From UBA9732 sp963606545 (GTDB lineage: Bacteria > Spirochaetota > Spirochaetia > Sphaerochaetales > Sphaerochaetaceae), in the NCBI GenBank assembly GCA_963606545.1, contig CAVCYP010000010.1, positions 1 through 44,971 of the forward strand: a stretch of 44,971 nucleotides of DNA. The letters are read 5' to 3'. Under the pieces are notes generated by a model. That model was not told the origin of the DNA, did no database searches, and saw only the letters and a list, made by a program, of their open reading frames with translations. Positions 23,848 to 32,308 of this stretch are shown in pieces. Each line of letters begins with the position of its first letter. Within the stretch, counting starts at the first letter, position 1. The position numbers and the translations under genes are program-made.

Positions 23848-25116
23848 ATGAAAAAGTTAGCAATCGTATTCATGGTTTTAGCTTGTGTGCTATCTATGGT
23901 GTTTGCAAATGGACAGGGTGAAGCAAAACAGGAAACAATCCGTGTTATGCTAGCAAACCATCCATATGGAAATTTGATTCTTGAGCATCTTTCAGAGTTT
24001 GAGGAAGCAACAGGAATTAAGGTTGAGACAGAACAGCTTCAGGAATCTGAGCTTTCCAAACAGCTGACAACAGAGTTCTCTGCTGGTGGATCAACTGTTG
24101 ACGTATTCATGACAAGACCATTGAACGAAGGTCTTATGTTTATTAAGAACGGCTGGTATCAGTCCCTTGAGAACTATGATTTCTCTGACTATGCAGAAGC
24201 AAACGTTAATGTAGGCGTCAAAGATGGTGTTGCTTATATTGTTCCACTAGTAACTGAGTGGCAGGTTCTCTATTACAGAAAAGACCTCTTCAAGGCTGCT
24301 GGAATTGAAGTTCCAAAAACTTTTGAAGAACTTGAAGCTGCAGCTGCTGCTCTTACAAAAGACGGCGTAGCTGGCTTTGGAGCAAGAGGAAAGGGCGCTG
24401 CATCTGTAACACAGCTCTCCTCCTTCATTTATCAGTATGGCGGACGCTACATTGAAAATGGTGAAGCTGTATTTGATAGCCCAGAAGCAATTGAAGCAAT
24501 TAAGTTCTATGGAAAACTTGTTGGAACCTATGGACCACAGGGTGTAACTTCTCTTTCTTGGGAAGGACTTCTTCCAATCTTCCAGGCTGGAAAGCTTGCA
24601 ATGTGGGCAGATGCTTGTGTTTTCTATGGTCAGGTCGTAGATCCAGAAACCTGTGCAATCCCAGTTGAAGACATTGGTATTGCAGACCTCCCAGCAGGAC
24701 CAGAAGGAAATGAACCATTTAACGTAGTTTCTTGGGGAATGGGAATTTACAGTGGTACAACCCACAAAGAAGCAGCTCAGAAGTTCTTGGATTGGGCAAC
24801 CAGCAAGACTTTGGCAGTTGAAGGTATGGCACAGTCAATCACAATGGCAAGAAACAGTGCTTGGGTTGATGGCGCAGAGTATATGAACCCAGAGCTCGTT
24901 GCTTCTAGACAGAACGCAGCTGACAATGGTTATCAGTATGACCGTCCATTCATTACCTCTGTTGGTAAGGCAAGAGACCTCATTGGTGAAGTTGTAATTG
25001 AAGCAATCAATTCAAAGGGTACTTCAGAGAAGATTGCTCCAATGGCTGCAGAAAAAGTCATTGCTGTCAATGAGATTCTTAAGGCTGATGGCGAATACCA
25101 CAACCTCCCATATTAA
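23848..25116 (+). CDS. ABC transporter sugar-binding protein (family 1)
   Basis: This 422-residue extracytoplasmic solute-binding protein has a signal peptide with probable cleavage after VFA (residue 20); a lipobox-like VLAC at residues 10-13 is an alternative. The mature protein has the bilobed family-1 fold pattern, with RVMLANHPYGNLILEHLSEFEEATGIKVE at the start and WGMGIYSGTTHKEAAQKFLDWA near the C-terminus. An AAAAAGGAG site precedes the ATG. It is the first gene of a transporter operon with two permeases but no ATPase, so a shared MsmK/UgpC-type ATPase is expected elsewhere. The ligand, perhaps a sugar or polyol, is inferred from neighbours. Confidence 0.9.
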   Translation: MKKLAIVFMVLACVLSMVFANGQGEAKQETIRVMLANHPYGNLILEHLSEFEEATGIKVETEQLQESELSKQLTTEFSAGGSTVDVFMTRPLNEGLMFIKNGWYQSLENYDFSDYAEANVNVGVKDGVAYIVPLVTEWQVLYYRKDLFKAAGIEVPKTFEELEAAAAALTKDGVAGFGARGKGAASVTQLSSFIYQYGGRYIENGEAVFDSPEAIEAIKFYGKLVGTYGPQGVTSLSWEGLLPIFQAGKLAMWADACVFYGQVVDPETCAIPVEDIGIADLPAGPEGNEPFNVVSWGMGIYSGTTHKEAAQKFLDWATSKTLAVEGMAQSITMARNSAWVDGAEYMNPELVASRQNAADNGYQYDRPFITSVGKARDLIGEVVIEAINSKGTSEKIAPMAAEKVIAVNEILKADGEYHNLPY

Positions 25117-25132
25117 TTATTAGTTAATTTAT

Positions 25133-25166
25133 ATTGGGCAGCCAAGCGTCTAGCTAGCTGCCCAAT
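25133..25166 (+). terminator. Hairpin between binding protein and permease genes
   Basis: Arms ATTGGGCAGC and GCTGCCCAAT enclose 14 bases. Only AATTATC follows, so it is a weak terminator or an mRNA-stabilising hairpin that leaves more of the binding-protein message. Confidence 0.7.
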
Positions 25167-25187
25167 TATCATAAATGGATATGAACA

Positions 25188-26099
25188 ATGAAAAAGAGTA
25201 AAACTGTAACATTAGGACCACAAATTAAACAAAGTTTTGTTGATAAACACTATAAATGGATTTACACCGCGCCGGCATTGATTTTTGTCTGCCTTTTGAT
25301 GGTGTTTCCAGTTTTATATACCTTTTTCTTAAGCTTTACAGACTGGTCATTAACCAGTGGCAGATCTATGCAATTTGTAGGCCTGCAATCTTTTATTAAA
25401 GTTTTCAAAGAACCAAGATTCTGGGATGCTCTTGGTAGAACCCTTACATTTACCTTCGCAGCAGTCTTCTTTGAAACGATATTTGGAACAATTATAGCTT
25501 TGATACTTAACAACGAATTCAAAGGTAAAGGCGCCGTCAAAACCATGCTTTTACTGCCTCTGGTTGCAACTCCGGTAGCAGTAGGCTTGTTATTCACGCT
25601 TTTCTATGACCCTACCATTGGATTCCTAAATTATATACTAAGTGCACTTGGCCTTCCTCAAAGTGGCTGGCATACCGATAGTTCTTCTGTCATGATGTCC
25701 TTGATTATAGTCGATGTCTGGCAATGGACTCCAATGATTGCCTTGATGGTTATGGCAGGACTTTCTGGAATCTCTGAGGAACCATATGAAAGTGCAATGG
25801 TTGACGGAGCAAACTATTGGCAGACGCTGTTTAAGATAACCCTGCCAATGATTTTACCAACTATTTTAACCGCAGTCATTTTGAGATCAATTGAGGCGTT
25901 AAAGACGTACGATATCATCTACAGTATGACCGGCGGTGGACCTGGATATAGTTCTGAGACGTTAAATCTTCTTGCTTACAAGTACAGTTTTGAATACTTC
26001 TCAATGGGCGAGGGGGCGGTAATATTGATCTTCTTATTCTCCTTGGTGCTTTTGTTCTGCCTTGGCGTTATGAAACTTAGAAAGATGTCGGAGGTATAA
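25188..26099 (+). CDS. ABC sugar transporter permease (MalF-type)
   Basis: This 303-residue inner-membrane protein has six predicted helices. The cytoplasmic coupling loop EAA motif is EEPYESAMVDGANYWQTLFKITLPMI (EAA-x3-G-like), and the MalF-type segment YSMTGGGPGYSSETL follows. It is followed by the second permease with a one-base gap, and belongs to the operon begun at 23848. Confidence 0.92.
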   Translation: MKKSKTVTLGPQIKQSFVDKHYKWIYTAPALIFVCLLMVFPVLYTFFLSFTDWSLTSGRSMQFVGLQSFIKVFKEPRFWDALGRTLTFTFAAVFFETIFGTIIALILNNEFKGKGAVKTMLLLPLVATPVAVGLLFTLFYDPTIGFLNYILSALGLPQSGWHTDSSSVMMSLIIVDVWQWTPMIALMVMAGLSGISEEPYESAMVDGANYWQTLFKITLPMILPTILTAVILRSIEALKTYDIIYSMTGGGPGYSSETLNLLAYKYSFEYFSMGEGAVILIFLFSLVLLFCLGVMKLRKMSEV

Positions 26100-26100
26100 T

Positions 26101-26922
26101 ATGGTAAAAAAGAAGAATGTGTTAAGAACTATTATCTTTTACATTGTTGTTGTCTCCATTTGTTTAGTCATGATTTTCCCCTTAATCTGGATGACCATGT
26201 CTGCTTTTAAGACTCAAATAGACATCATTGCTTGGCCTCCTAGATTTACTTTCACACCAACGTTGAAAAATTTTAGGACGGTGTTTGTAAACCAGCATTT
26301 TCTTAGATACTTAAAGAACTCGGTTATTGTTGCAGTGGCATCGGTTTCTATCTCTCTTTTATTGGGATTGCCTGCTGCATATGCAGTAGCCAGAAATAAC
26401 ATGAAAAAGGTTGCGCTATTTATTTTGGTTGCAAGACTTATGCCTGGTATTTCTTTCTTGATGCCTTGGTATATTATCTTCTCTAGATTGAAATTAATGG
26501 ACAGCTATATTGCATTGATTCTGTCTCATATTCTGATAGCATTACCGCTGACAATTTGGACAATGGAACCGTATTTTAGAGGTATCCCACTTGAAATGGA
26601 TGAAAGTGCAATGATAGATGGAGCAACTAGAACAAAGGCCTTTATTCGTATCATTTTACCTCTTTCTGTTCCTGGTATTGTTACAGCTACAACTCTTTCC
26701 TTTATATTCAGCTGGAACAATTTCATGTTCAGTCAGGTCCTTTCAAGACAAAAGACAAGAACTCTACCTATTGCTGTAAACAACTTCCTCTCCTATGCTT
26801 CTGTTGACTGGGGCGGAGTTATGGCAGCTGCAGTGTTTATTATGCTTCCCGCAATTGTTATTACAATGATATTCCAAAAGTTTGTTATTAAAGGACTGAC
26901 TGCTGGTGCTGTTAAGGGATGA
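26101..26922 (+). CDS. ABC sugar transporter permease (MalG-type)
   Basis: This 273-residue protein has about six hydrophobic segments and the EAA-like loop EMDESAMIDGATRTKAFIRIILP. The IFPLIWMTMSAFKTQ start and the C-terminal FVIKGLTAGAVKG are typical of MalG/UgpE-type subunits. It begins directly after the first permease, with GGAGG at the end of that gene serving as its ribosome-binding site. Confidence 0.92.
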   Translation: MVKKKNVLRTIIFYIVVVSICLVMIFPLIWMTMSAFKTQIDIIAWPPRFTFTPTLKNFRTVFVNQHFLRYLKNSVIVAVASVSISLLLGLPAAYAVARNNMKKVALFILVARLMPGISFLMPWYIIFSRLKLMDSYIALILSHILIALPLTIWTMEPYFRGIPLEMDESAMIDGATRTKAFIRIILPLSVPGIVTATTLSFIFSWNNFMFSQVLSRQKTRTLPIAVNNFLSYASVDWGGVMAAAVFIMLPAIVITMIFQKFVIKGLTAGAVKG

Positions 26923-26977
26923 GTTGATTTTTTTGTAATGAAAGTGATAATTTGTTCTTTGTTAAGGTAATTGAACT

Positions 26978-27670
26978 ATGTATACACCTCAAATAGGCGT
27001 GCCCCTTTCAAGGTACGCAGCCAACAAAATTATTGACTACATCACCAATGAAAACCTTAAGGCGGGCTCTAAATTACCCAATGAGACGCAACTCTGTGAA
27101 ATAACTGGAGTCAGTCGTGGTACTATCAGAGAAGCTATAAAGATTTTGAATACTGAAAATGTAGTTACAATCCAAAGGGGGGTTGGGACCTTTGTTTCTG
27201 AAAATCCTGGAGTCTCTGAGGATCCCCTAGGCTTTAGGTTTATTGAAGACAAAGAGAAACTTGTTTTTGATTTGATTCAAATCAGAGAAATTCTTGAGCC
27301 TTCCCTTGCTTCAATTGCTGCAGAGAATGCAAATGAAGAAGAAATTGCACATCTTTCAGAAATTGCTCATGAACTTGAGGAGTATTACAACCAAGGTAAA
27401 GACACTGTTCCTTTGGACATTGAGTTTCACTCTCAGATTGCCAAAATGTCTCATAATAGGGTGGTTGAGCTTATCTATCCAATTTTGGCAAAATCTATTC
27501 CCGAGATTACTGATTACACTCAAAAAGCACTCTTGCCAGAGTCTATGGTGGACCATCAGCAGATATGGACTCAGATAAAAAACCATAACTCTTTTGCAGC
27601 TGAAGCTTTTATGAAAACTCACCTAAAGAGAAATAAAGAGTACATTGCTGAGAAAAGAAAGCAAAAATAA
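26978..27670 (+). CDS. FadR-subfamily GntR transcriptional regulator
   Basis: This 230-residue repressor or activator has an N-terminal winged helix (LKAGSKLPNETQLCEITGVSRGTIREAIKIL, then VVTIQRGVGTFVSE) and a C-terminal all-helical FCD ligand domain (DLIQIREILEPSLASIAAENA, DIEFHSQIAKMSHNRVV). FCD regulators usually sense acidic sugars or metabolites. It sits at the end of the ABC operon and faces the dehydrogenase operon. The palindrome at 23802 and its relative at 29966 flank this cluster and are its probable binding sites. An AAGG site precedes the ATG. Confidence 0.9.
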   Translation: MYTPQIGVPLSRYAANKIIDYITNENLKAGSKLPNETQLCEITGVSRGTIREAIKILNTENVVTIQRGVGTFVSENPGVSEDPLGFRFIEDKEKLVFDLIQIREILEPSLASIAAENANEEEIAHLSEIAHELEEYYNQGKDTVPLDIEFHSQIAKMSHNRVVELIYPILAKSIPEITDYTQKALLPESMVDHQQIWTQIKNHNSFAAEAFMKTHLKRNKEYIAEKRKQK

Positions 27671-27677
27671 AAAACAA

Positions 27678-27710
27678 TGCCCCAGTTTTTGAAGCTGGGG
27701 CAAAATTTTA
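27678..27710. terminator. Bidirectional terminator between the regulator and dehydrogenase operons
   Basis: Arms TGCCCCAG and CTGGGGCA enclose about nine bases, flanked by an A-rich tract on one side and AAATTTT on the other. It separates two convergent genes. Confidence 0.85.
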
Positions 27711-27717
27711 ATCATTA

Positions 27718-28836
27718 TTAGTGAATTCGGCCATCATAATCTTTGCCATATTCTGGCTTTAATGGGAATTTAATTGGCTTGTGATCTCTGTAGGATCTGT
27801 AGATTCCAGTAATCAACTCAACTGTTCTACGGCCATCTTCTAGAGAAATCAAAGGTTCTGTATTGTGCTCTATTGCATTCAGAAAATCAGTCAGCTGAAT
27901 GATGTGATAGTAGTTGGATTCTGGGTGAGAATTAAAGTATTCACTATCTTCTTTCTTGTATTGGGCAAGTAGTTCTGCCTCACCTGGAATTGTCCAAAGA
28001 TCGTTTACAGGAGGCTCTGCAATGCCAGAAACTCCCGCAATAAACATTGCTCCTCCATCTGTCTGAACTCCAATGCTAGCTCCATTTGAACCATGAACTC
28101 TAACATTTCCAAAGAGTGCAGGGTTCTGAGAGTTGCTCACTACTAGGTTTCCAAAGGCCCCATTTTTGAATTTGATAACGGCCATGGCTGTATCTTCAAC
28201 CTCCAAATCAGGATGATTTAGAGTATCCCACATGCCATAAAGCTCATCAATTTCTCCCATGTACCACAAAAGCAGGTCTAACTGATGCGGAGCCTGATTT
28301 ATAAGAACACCGCCACCTTCACCTTCCCAGGTACCCCGCCATGGGTCGCTGGCATAGTATTCCATACTACGCCAACCCAGCATATTTACTGTTCCAAGAA
28401 TAGGTTTTCCAATCTTTCCATCTACAATGGCCTGTTTTACTCTCATTGACGGTTTATAGAAGCGTCTTTGGCAGATAGTTGTACCAATGACATGGTTTCT
28501 ATTCTTTGCTTCAATAATTGCATCACAGTCCTCAAGGGAAGACGCCAAAGGTTTTTCAATTGCAATGTGAACCCCAAGCTCACAACACTTGACCGCGTAC
28601 TGGGCGTGATTAGGATGTGGAGTGCAAATTGCAACCGCTTGAACCTTCTGTTCTTTGATCATTTTTTCTAGGTCTGTATAGCCTTTGATGCCGTATTTCT
28701 GACCAAAGGCATCAGCTTTTGCTTGATCTCTGCTCAAACAGGCCACCAATTCGCTGTTTGGAATAGTCTTGAAAGCATTGGCGTGAAAGTGTCCAACCTT
28801 GCCACAACCAATTACTGCAGTTCTGATTTTACCCAT
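27718..28836 (-). CDS. Gfo/Idh/MocA-family oxidoreductase
   Basis: This 372-residue NAD(P)-dependent sugar or cyclitol dehydrogenase has an N-terminal Rossmann nucleotide-binding motif GCGKVGHFHANAF (GxGxxG-like), the conserved EKP motif in IAIEKPLASS, and a C-terminal alpha/beta substrate domain with GGGVLINQAPHQLDLLLW. AAAGGGGAT lies before the ATG. It is the second gene of the minus-strand operon with the alcohol dehydrogenase. It probably oxidises the sugar or polyol imported by the neighbouring ABC system. Confidence 0.9.
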   Translation of the reverse strand: MGKIRTAVIGCGKVGHFHANAFKTIPNSELVACLSRDQAKADAFGQKYGIKGYTDLEKMIKEQKVQAVAICTPHPNHAQYAVKCCELGVHIAIEKPLASSLEDCDAIIEAKNRNHVIGTTICQRRFYKPSMRVKQAIVDGKIGKPILGTVNMLGWRSMEYYASDPWRGTWEGEGGGVLINQAPHQLDLLLWYMGEIDELYGMWDTLNHPDLEVEDTAMAVIKFKNGAFGNLVVSNSQNPALFGNVRVHGSNGASIGVQTDGGAMFIAGVSGIAEPPVNDLWTIPGEAELLAQYKKEDSEYFNSHPESNYYHIIQLTDFLNAIEHNTEPLISLEDGRRTVELITGIYRSYRDHKPIKFPLKPEYGKDYDGRIH

Positions 28837-28869
28837 ATCAAATCCCCTTTGATTCGTTAGTTTTGGCCC

Positions 28870-29919
28870 TTAACGCTGATCTTCATCACAGATAAAAACA
28901 ATCTTTGTGAGCCCATCTTCACGGTTATAAATCTTGTTCATCCACTTATCGCCTTCAGCAAGAGGAATAGCTTTACTTATCATGCTGTCAACCTCAACTT
29001 TGCCAGAAGAAATTAACTCAAGACACTGCGGATATTCGCCAGCAGAGGCACAAGAACCAAACAGGCTTATCTGATGCGTGACAACATACTGAAGCGGGAA
29101 CTCAATCTTTGGTGCCACGTTTCCAATTAGAATCACGCTACCGTCCAAACGCACACTCTTAATGCACATATTGGTTGTCACATCTATGCCTGTAGCGTCA
29201 ATTGCAACGTCCACGCCCTCCCTGTTTTTCGTAAGCCCGATAATCTGCTCAAGCGCAGTAGGATCTTTTGAATTAACCACGTCAGTAGCGCCGTTTTGCT
29301 TTGCAAGCTCAAGACGACTGTCATCAATATCTACGGCAATTATTTGCTTAGCGCCAAAGCTCTTAACCACTTGAAGGGTAAGAAGGCCAATGGTTCCAAT
29401 TCCAAAAATTACAACACTGTCGCCAGGTTTAATCTGAGTTCTTGTTGCAGCATGGTAGGCAACTGAAAGTGGTTCAATCATTGCAGCCTGAACGTAAGTA
29501 ACATTGTCAGGAATATCATAGAGAATGTACTCTGGGAGGGCTACATATTCAGCAAAACAGCCCTGTCTGTTATATTCTTCACAAGAAACCCCCAAAACCT
29601 GTCTATGGGCACAAAGATTTACTTTGCCAGCCTTACACATTTCACATTCGTTGCAATAAACGGTGGAGTCAAAGGTTACTCTATCCCCAGGCTTATGGTT
29701 TTTAACGCCTTCAGCACATTCAACAATTACCCCAGAAGCTTCATGTCCCATAATAACTGGAGGTCTTCTGCGCCCTGTGCTACCGTCAAAACCGTGAACA
29801 TCACTACCACAAACGGAACAAGCTTTGACTCTAATAAGAACTTCACCTTTCTTAGGTGTAGGTTTTGCAACATCTTCATAACTTAGATGCTTGTATTCCC
29901 TCATTACCAATGCTTTCAT
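28870..29919 (-). CDS. Zinc-dependent alcohol/polyol dehydrogenase (MDR family)
   Basis: This 349-residue medium-chain dehydrogenase has the catalytic zinc ligands in VCGSDVHG and GHEASG. The structural-zinc four-cysteine lobe follows (CNECEMCKAGKVNLC), then the Rossmann motif VVIFGIGTIGLLTLQ. It resembles sorbitol, galactitol or threonine-type dehydrogenases. A good AAGGGG ribosome-binding site lies upstream. An operator matching the one before the ABC operon lies about 47 bases upstream of its start. Confidence 0.92.
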   Translation of the reverse strand: MKALVMREYKHLSYEDVAKPTPKKGEVLIRVKACSVCGSDVHGFDGSTGRRRPPVIMGHEASGVIVECAEGVKNHKPGDRVTFDSTVYCNECEMCKAGKVNLCAHRQVLGVSCEEYNRQGCFAEYVALPEYILYDIPDNVTYVQAAMIEPLSVAYHAATRTQIKPGDSVVIFGIGTIGLLTLQVVKSFGAKQIIAVDIDDSRLELAKQNGATDVVNSKDPTALEQIIGLTKNREGVDVAIDATGIDVTTNMCIKSVRLDGSVILIGNVAPKIEFPLQYVVTHQISLFGSCASAGEYPQCLELISSGKVEVDSMISKAIPLAEGDKWMNKIYNREDGLTKIVFICDEDQR

Positions 29920-29965
29920 AAAGTACCCCTTATTCTAACCAATCTAGCACGAAAATTAATAGACA

Positions 29966-29977
29966 TTAGACGTCTAA
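29966..29977. promoter_or_regulatory. Operator candidate for the FadR-type regulator (site 2)
   Basis: This is the perfect 12-bp palindrome TTAGACGTCTAA. It matches the core of the site at 23808-23819 at 11 of 12 bases. On the minus strand it lies in the 18-base spacer of a plausible promoter (TTAAGA ... TATTAA) for the dehydrogenase operon. Confidence 0.72.
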
Positions 29978-30070
29978 CTTCTTAATTAAATAGTAGAACG
30001 GAAAGGGTGTGCTGTCAAGCAAATAGAAAAGTGACTTGAAAAGTACGTTACGTTAGCTTATATTTAAATC

Positions 30071-30107
30071 ATTCTGAAAAATAATTCAGTGAAAAAATTT
30101 TCAGAAT
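30071..30107. repeat. Inverted repeat upstream of the orphan ATPase
   Basis: Perfect 10-base arms, ATTCTGAAAA and TTTTCAGAAT, are separated by 17 bases and end about 30 bases before the ATPase start. It may be an operator or a leader hairpin. Confidence 0.6.
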
Positions 30108-30137
30108 AAAATACTCTAGAACCTGCAGGGGATTTTT

Positions 30138-31529
30138 ATGTTTATAGGTAGACAAAAAGAGCTTGAGAGTTTAAAAAAAGAGCTTTCAAATTGGAATAAG
30201 AGAACTGCAATCTTGGTTTATGGAAAGCGAAGAGTAGGGAAATCTACGTTAATTAGGGAAGCTTCTAAGACCTTTGAAGGCATTGTAATTAATCATCTCT
30301 GTGTTTCTAGCACCTTTGAAGGCAATTTGGAGATGATTTATAAGAGTGTTTCAGCTGGCTTAAGCCTTCCTAATATGCATTTTGAGTCGCTTTTTGCCAT
30401 GATGGATTACTTAGGGATATCGGGTCAGAAGATTCTGTTGGTTATAGATGAGTATCCGTACTTGAAGCAGACGAAGAAAAAAAACGAGGTGGACTCGTAT
30501 ATGCAGGCGGTGATTGACCAGCTTCCGGAGAACGTTAAGCTCGTTTTGTGCGGTTCGTATATCACCATAATGAAAGAGCTATTGGCGGAGGGTAATCCGC
30601 TTTTTGGAAGGTTTTCGCTAATTATGCATGTTAGAGATTTTGATTATTATGATGCCTCTAAGTTCTATCCTGACCTTTCTGTGAGAGACAAGATAGCTTT
30701 CTATTCTGTCTTTGGCGGTTGTCCTTACGTGCTAGAAAATCTTAATACTGAGCTTTCGTTAAAGGAAAACATAGTTCAGCTACTTTTGCCCGATACCGGA
30801 CTTATTCGCTCTCACGTTGAAAATATAATGCTCAGGGAGATTCAGAAATCATTTGATTCAAGGATTTTAGAAGCTTTGGGAAACGGAAAAAAGAAATATT
30901 CGGAAATCCGCGATAAGATTGGTTGTACTGAAACTGGCCTGCTAGACAAGCAACTGAAGATTCTTTTGGACATGGAAACAATCCAAAAAACCGAGCCCAT
31001 CAATCGGAAAAACGACAAGAAGAAGCAGTTTTATGAGATTACAGACAACTTAATGCGTTTCTATTTTACGTTTATTTTTGGATCAGCAGGAATAATTTCC
31101 AGAATTGGAGAGGAGCAGTTCTTCAATTTGAAAGTGAAAAATGTGCTTGAACAGTTTATCAGCAGGCGCTTTGAAGGCATTGCATTGCAATATTTCCACA
31201 GAATGGTCGTGCTTGGTGCATACCCCTCTGTTGAAGATTTTGGTTCGTACTGGTTTGACGACCCACAGTCAAAAACCAACGGCGAATTTGATTGTGTCAT
31301 CAAGCGCACCGGTGATCTATTTGATTTCTACGAATGCAAATACTACGCAAACCCGATGTCTCTTAAAGAATGTGAACAAGAAAAAGAGCAGCTTCAACAC
31401 ATTGTTGGAATTGTGGTTTCTGGGATAGGCTTTATTTGTTCAGCAGGCTTTGAATATGAGAATAATCACGAGTTTATTTTGATTGATGGCAATATGCTGT
31501 ATCAGTGCAGAGAGGAGTATAAGCCTTAA
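30138..31529 (+). CDS. Orphan ATPase, archaeal-type AAA with DUF234-like nuclease domain
   Basis: This 463-residue protein of the COG1672-type ATPase group has Walker A VYGKRRVGKSTLI, Walker B-like ILLVIDEYPYL, and a winged-helix middle segment (KKKYSEIRDKIGCTETGLLDKQLKIL). The C-terminal region FEGIALQYFHRM ... GEFDCVIKRTGDLFDFYECKYY has the D...ExK pattern of a PD-(D/E)XK nuclease. Its biological role is not established. It is a single gene, and a broken relative lies at 38.3-38.7 kb. An AGGGGA site precedes the ATG. Confidence 0.82.
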   Translation: MFIGRQKELESLKKELSNWNKRTAILVYGKRRVGKSTLIREASKTFEGIVINHLCVSSTFEGNLEMIYKSVSAGLSLPNMHFESLFAMMDYLGISGQKILLVIDEYPYLKQTKKKNEVDSYMQAVIDQLPENVKLVLCGSYITIMKELLAEGNPLFGRFSLIMHVRDFDYYDASKFYPDLSVRDKIAFYSVFGGCPYVLENLNTELSLKENIVQLLLPDTGLIRSHVENIMLREIQKSFDSRILEALGNGKKKYSEIRDKIGCTETGLLDKQLKILLDMETIQKTEPINRKNDKKKQFYEITDNLMRFYFTFIFGSAGIISRIGEEQFFNLKVKNVLEQFISRRFEGIALQYFHRMVVLGAYPSVEDFGSYWFDDPQSKTNGEFDCVIKRTGDLFDFYECKYYANPMSLKECEQEKEQLQHIVGIVVSGIGFICSAGFEYENNHEFILIDGNMLYQCREEYKP

Positions 31530-31566
31530 GTGTTACAAAAAACTGAGAATTCCCAAAATCACAACT

Positions 31567-32304
31567 TTAACCAAACAGCTTTGAGGCGGCGTCATCATCA
31601 ATGAAAAGATACCACTGAGGGTGAGTTTTCAACAATGTGGCAGGCACCATGTTGGTCACGCTCTTAGTGATGGTGTCATAAATGGCCTGAGCTTTGACCT
31701 TGTGTGGTGCAACCGTAATGATGGCCTTACAAGCCATAATCTGCTTAGGAAGCATTGAGATTGCTTGTTTTGGGACATCGTTTTCAGTTGCAAACCAGCC
31801 TTCACCTACCTGTTGCATTCTGCACTTGTGGTCAAGATTTACAACCCTGTAAGCCTCAGTGGCTTCAAAATCAGCTGGAGGATCGTTGAAGGCAATGTGG
31901 CCGTTTTCGCCAATGCCAATCAGGCCTAGATCAATTTCATCGCTTCTGAGCTCTTTTGTGAGAGCTGCAATGTTTGCCTCAACATCGCCCTCGCCATTTA
32001 CAAAGTGTGCTGCCTTTGGATGAACAACGTTGACAAATCTTTCTTTGAGATACTTTCTAAATGAAGCAATGTGAGTCTCTGGAAGGCCAACATATTCATC
32101 AAGATGGAACATTTCAACCTTGGACCAGTCAACTGGAAGTTTGACAAGAGCATCAAACATCTCAAACTGGCTTGCGCCGGTAGAAAGGACAATGCGAGCA
32201 TGGCCCTTTTTAGCAATAGCTTCATTGATAATTTCAGCAGATTTGACAGCGGCCTTGTAGCCGTTTTCTTTAGCAGTAGTTGAAACAGAAATTGTAATAT
32301 TCAT
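31567..32304 (-). CDS. nagB: Glucosamine-6-phosphate deaminase-like protein (copy 1)
   Basis: This 245-residue protein of the NagB/sugar-isomerase fold would convert glucosamine-6-phosphate to fructose-6-phosphate and ammonia. It has the active-site MFHLDEYVGLP and GIGENGHIAFNDPP, both matching NagB. The longer frame to 32547 adds out-of-family sequence from inside the permease gene, so the ATG at 32304 with AAGGG upstream is chosen. It is the last gene of the ABC operon beginning at 35396, four bases after the permease stop. It is only moderately similar to the copy at 35534. Confidence 0.87.
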   Translation of the reverse strand: MNITISVSTTAKENGYKAAVKSAEIINEAIAKKGHARIVLSTGASQFEMFDALVKLPVDWSKVEMFHLDEYVGLPETHIASFRKYLKERFVNVVHPKAAHFVNGEGDVEANIAALTKELRSDEIDLGLIGIGENGHIAFNDPPADFEATEAYRVVNLDHKCRMQQVGEGWFATENDVPKQAISMLPKQIMACKAIITVAPHKVKAQAIYDTITKSVTNMVPATLLKTHPQWYLFIDDDAASKLFG

Positions 32305-32308
32305 AAAT

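Noticed and set aside
24247..24765. A 172-codon minus-strand open frame opposite the ABC binding-protein gene
   Set aside because: It is antisense to a clear coding sequence, has no family resemblance, is rich in Ser, Cys and Trp as expected for the shadow of a coding frame, and lacks a ribosome-binding site.
30138..31529. Transposase or insertion sequence
   Set aside because: The flanking inverted repeat lies only upstream and there are no target duplications; the protein is an ATPase of a different family.
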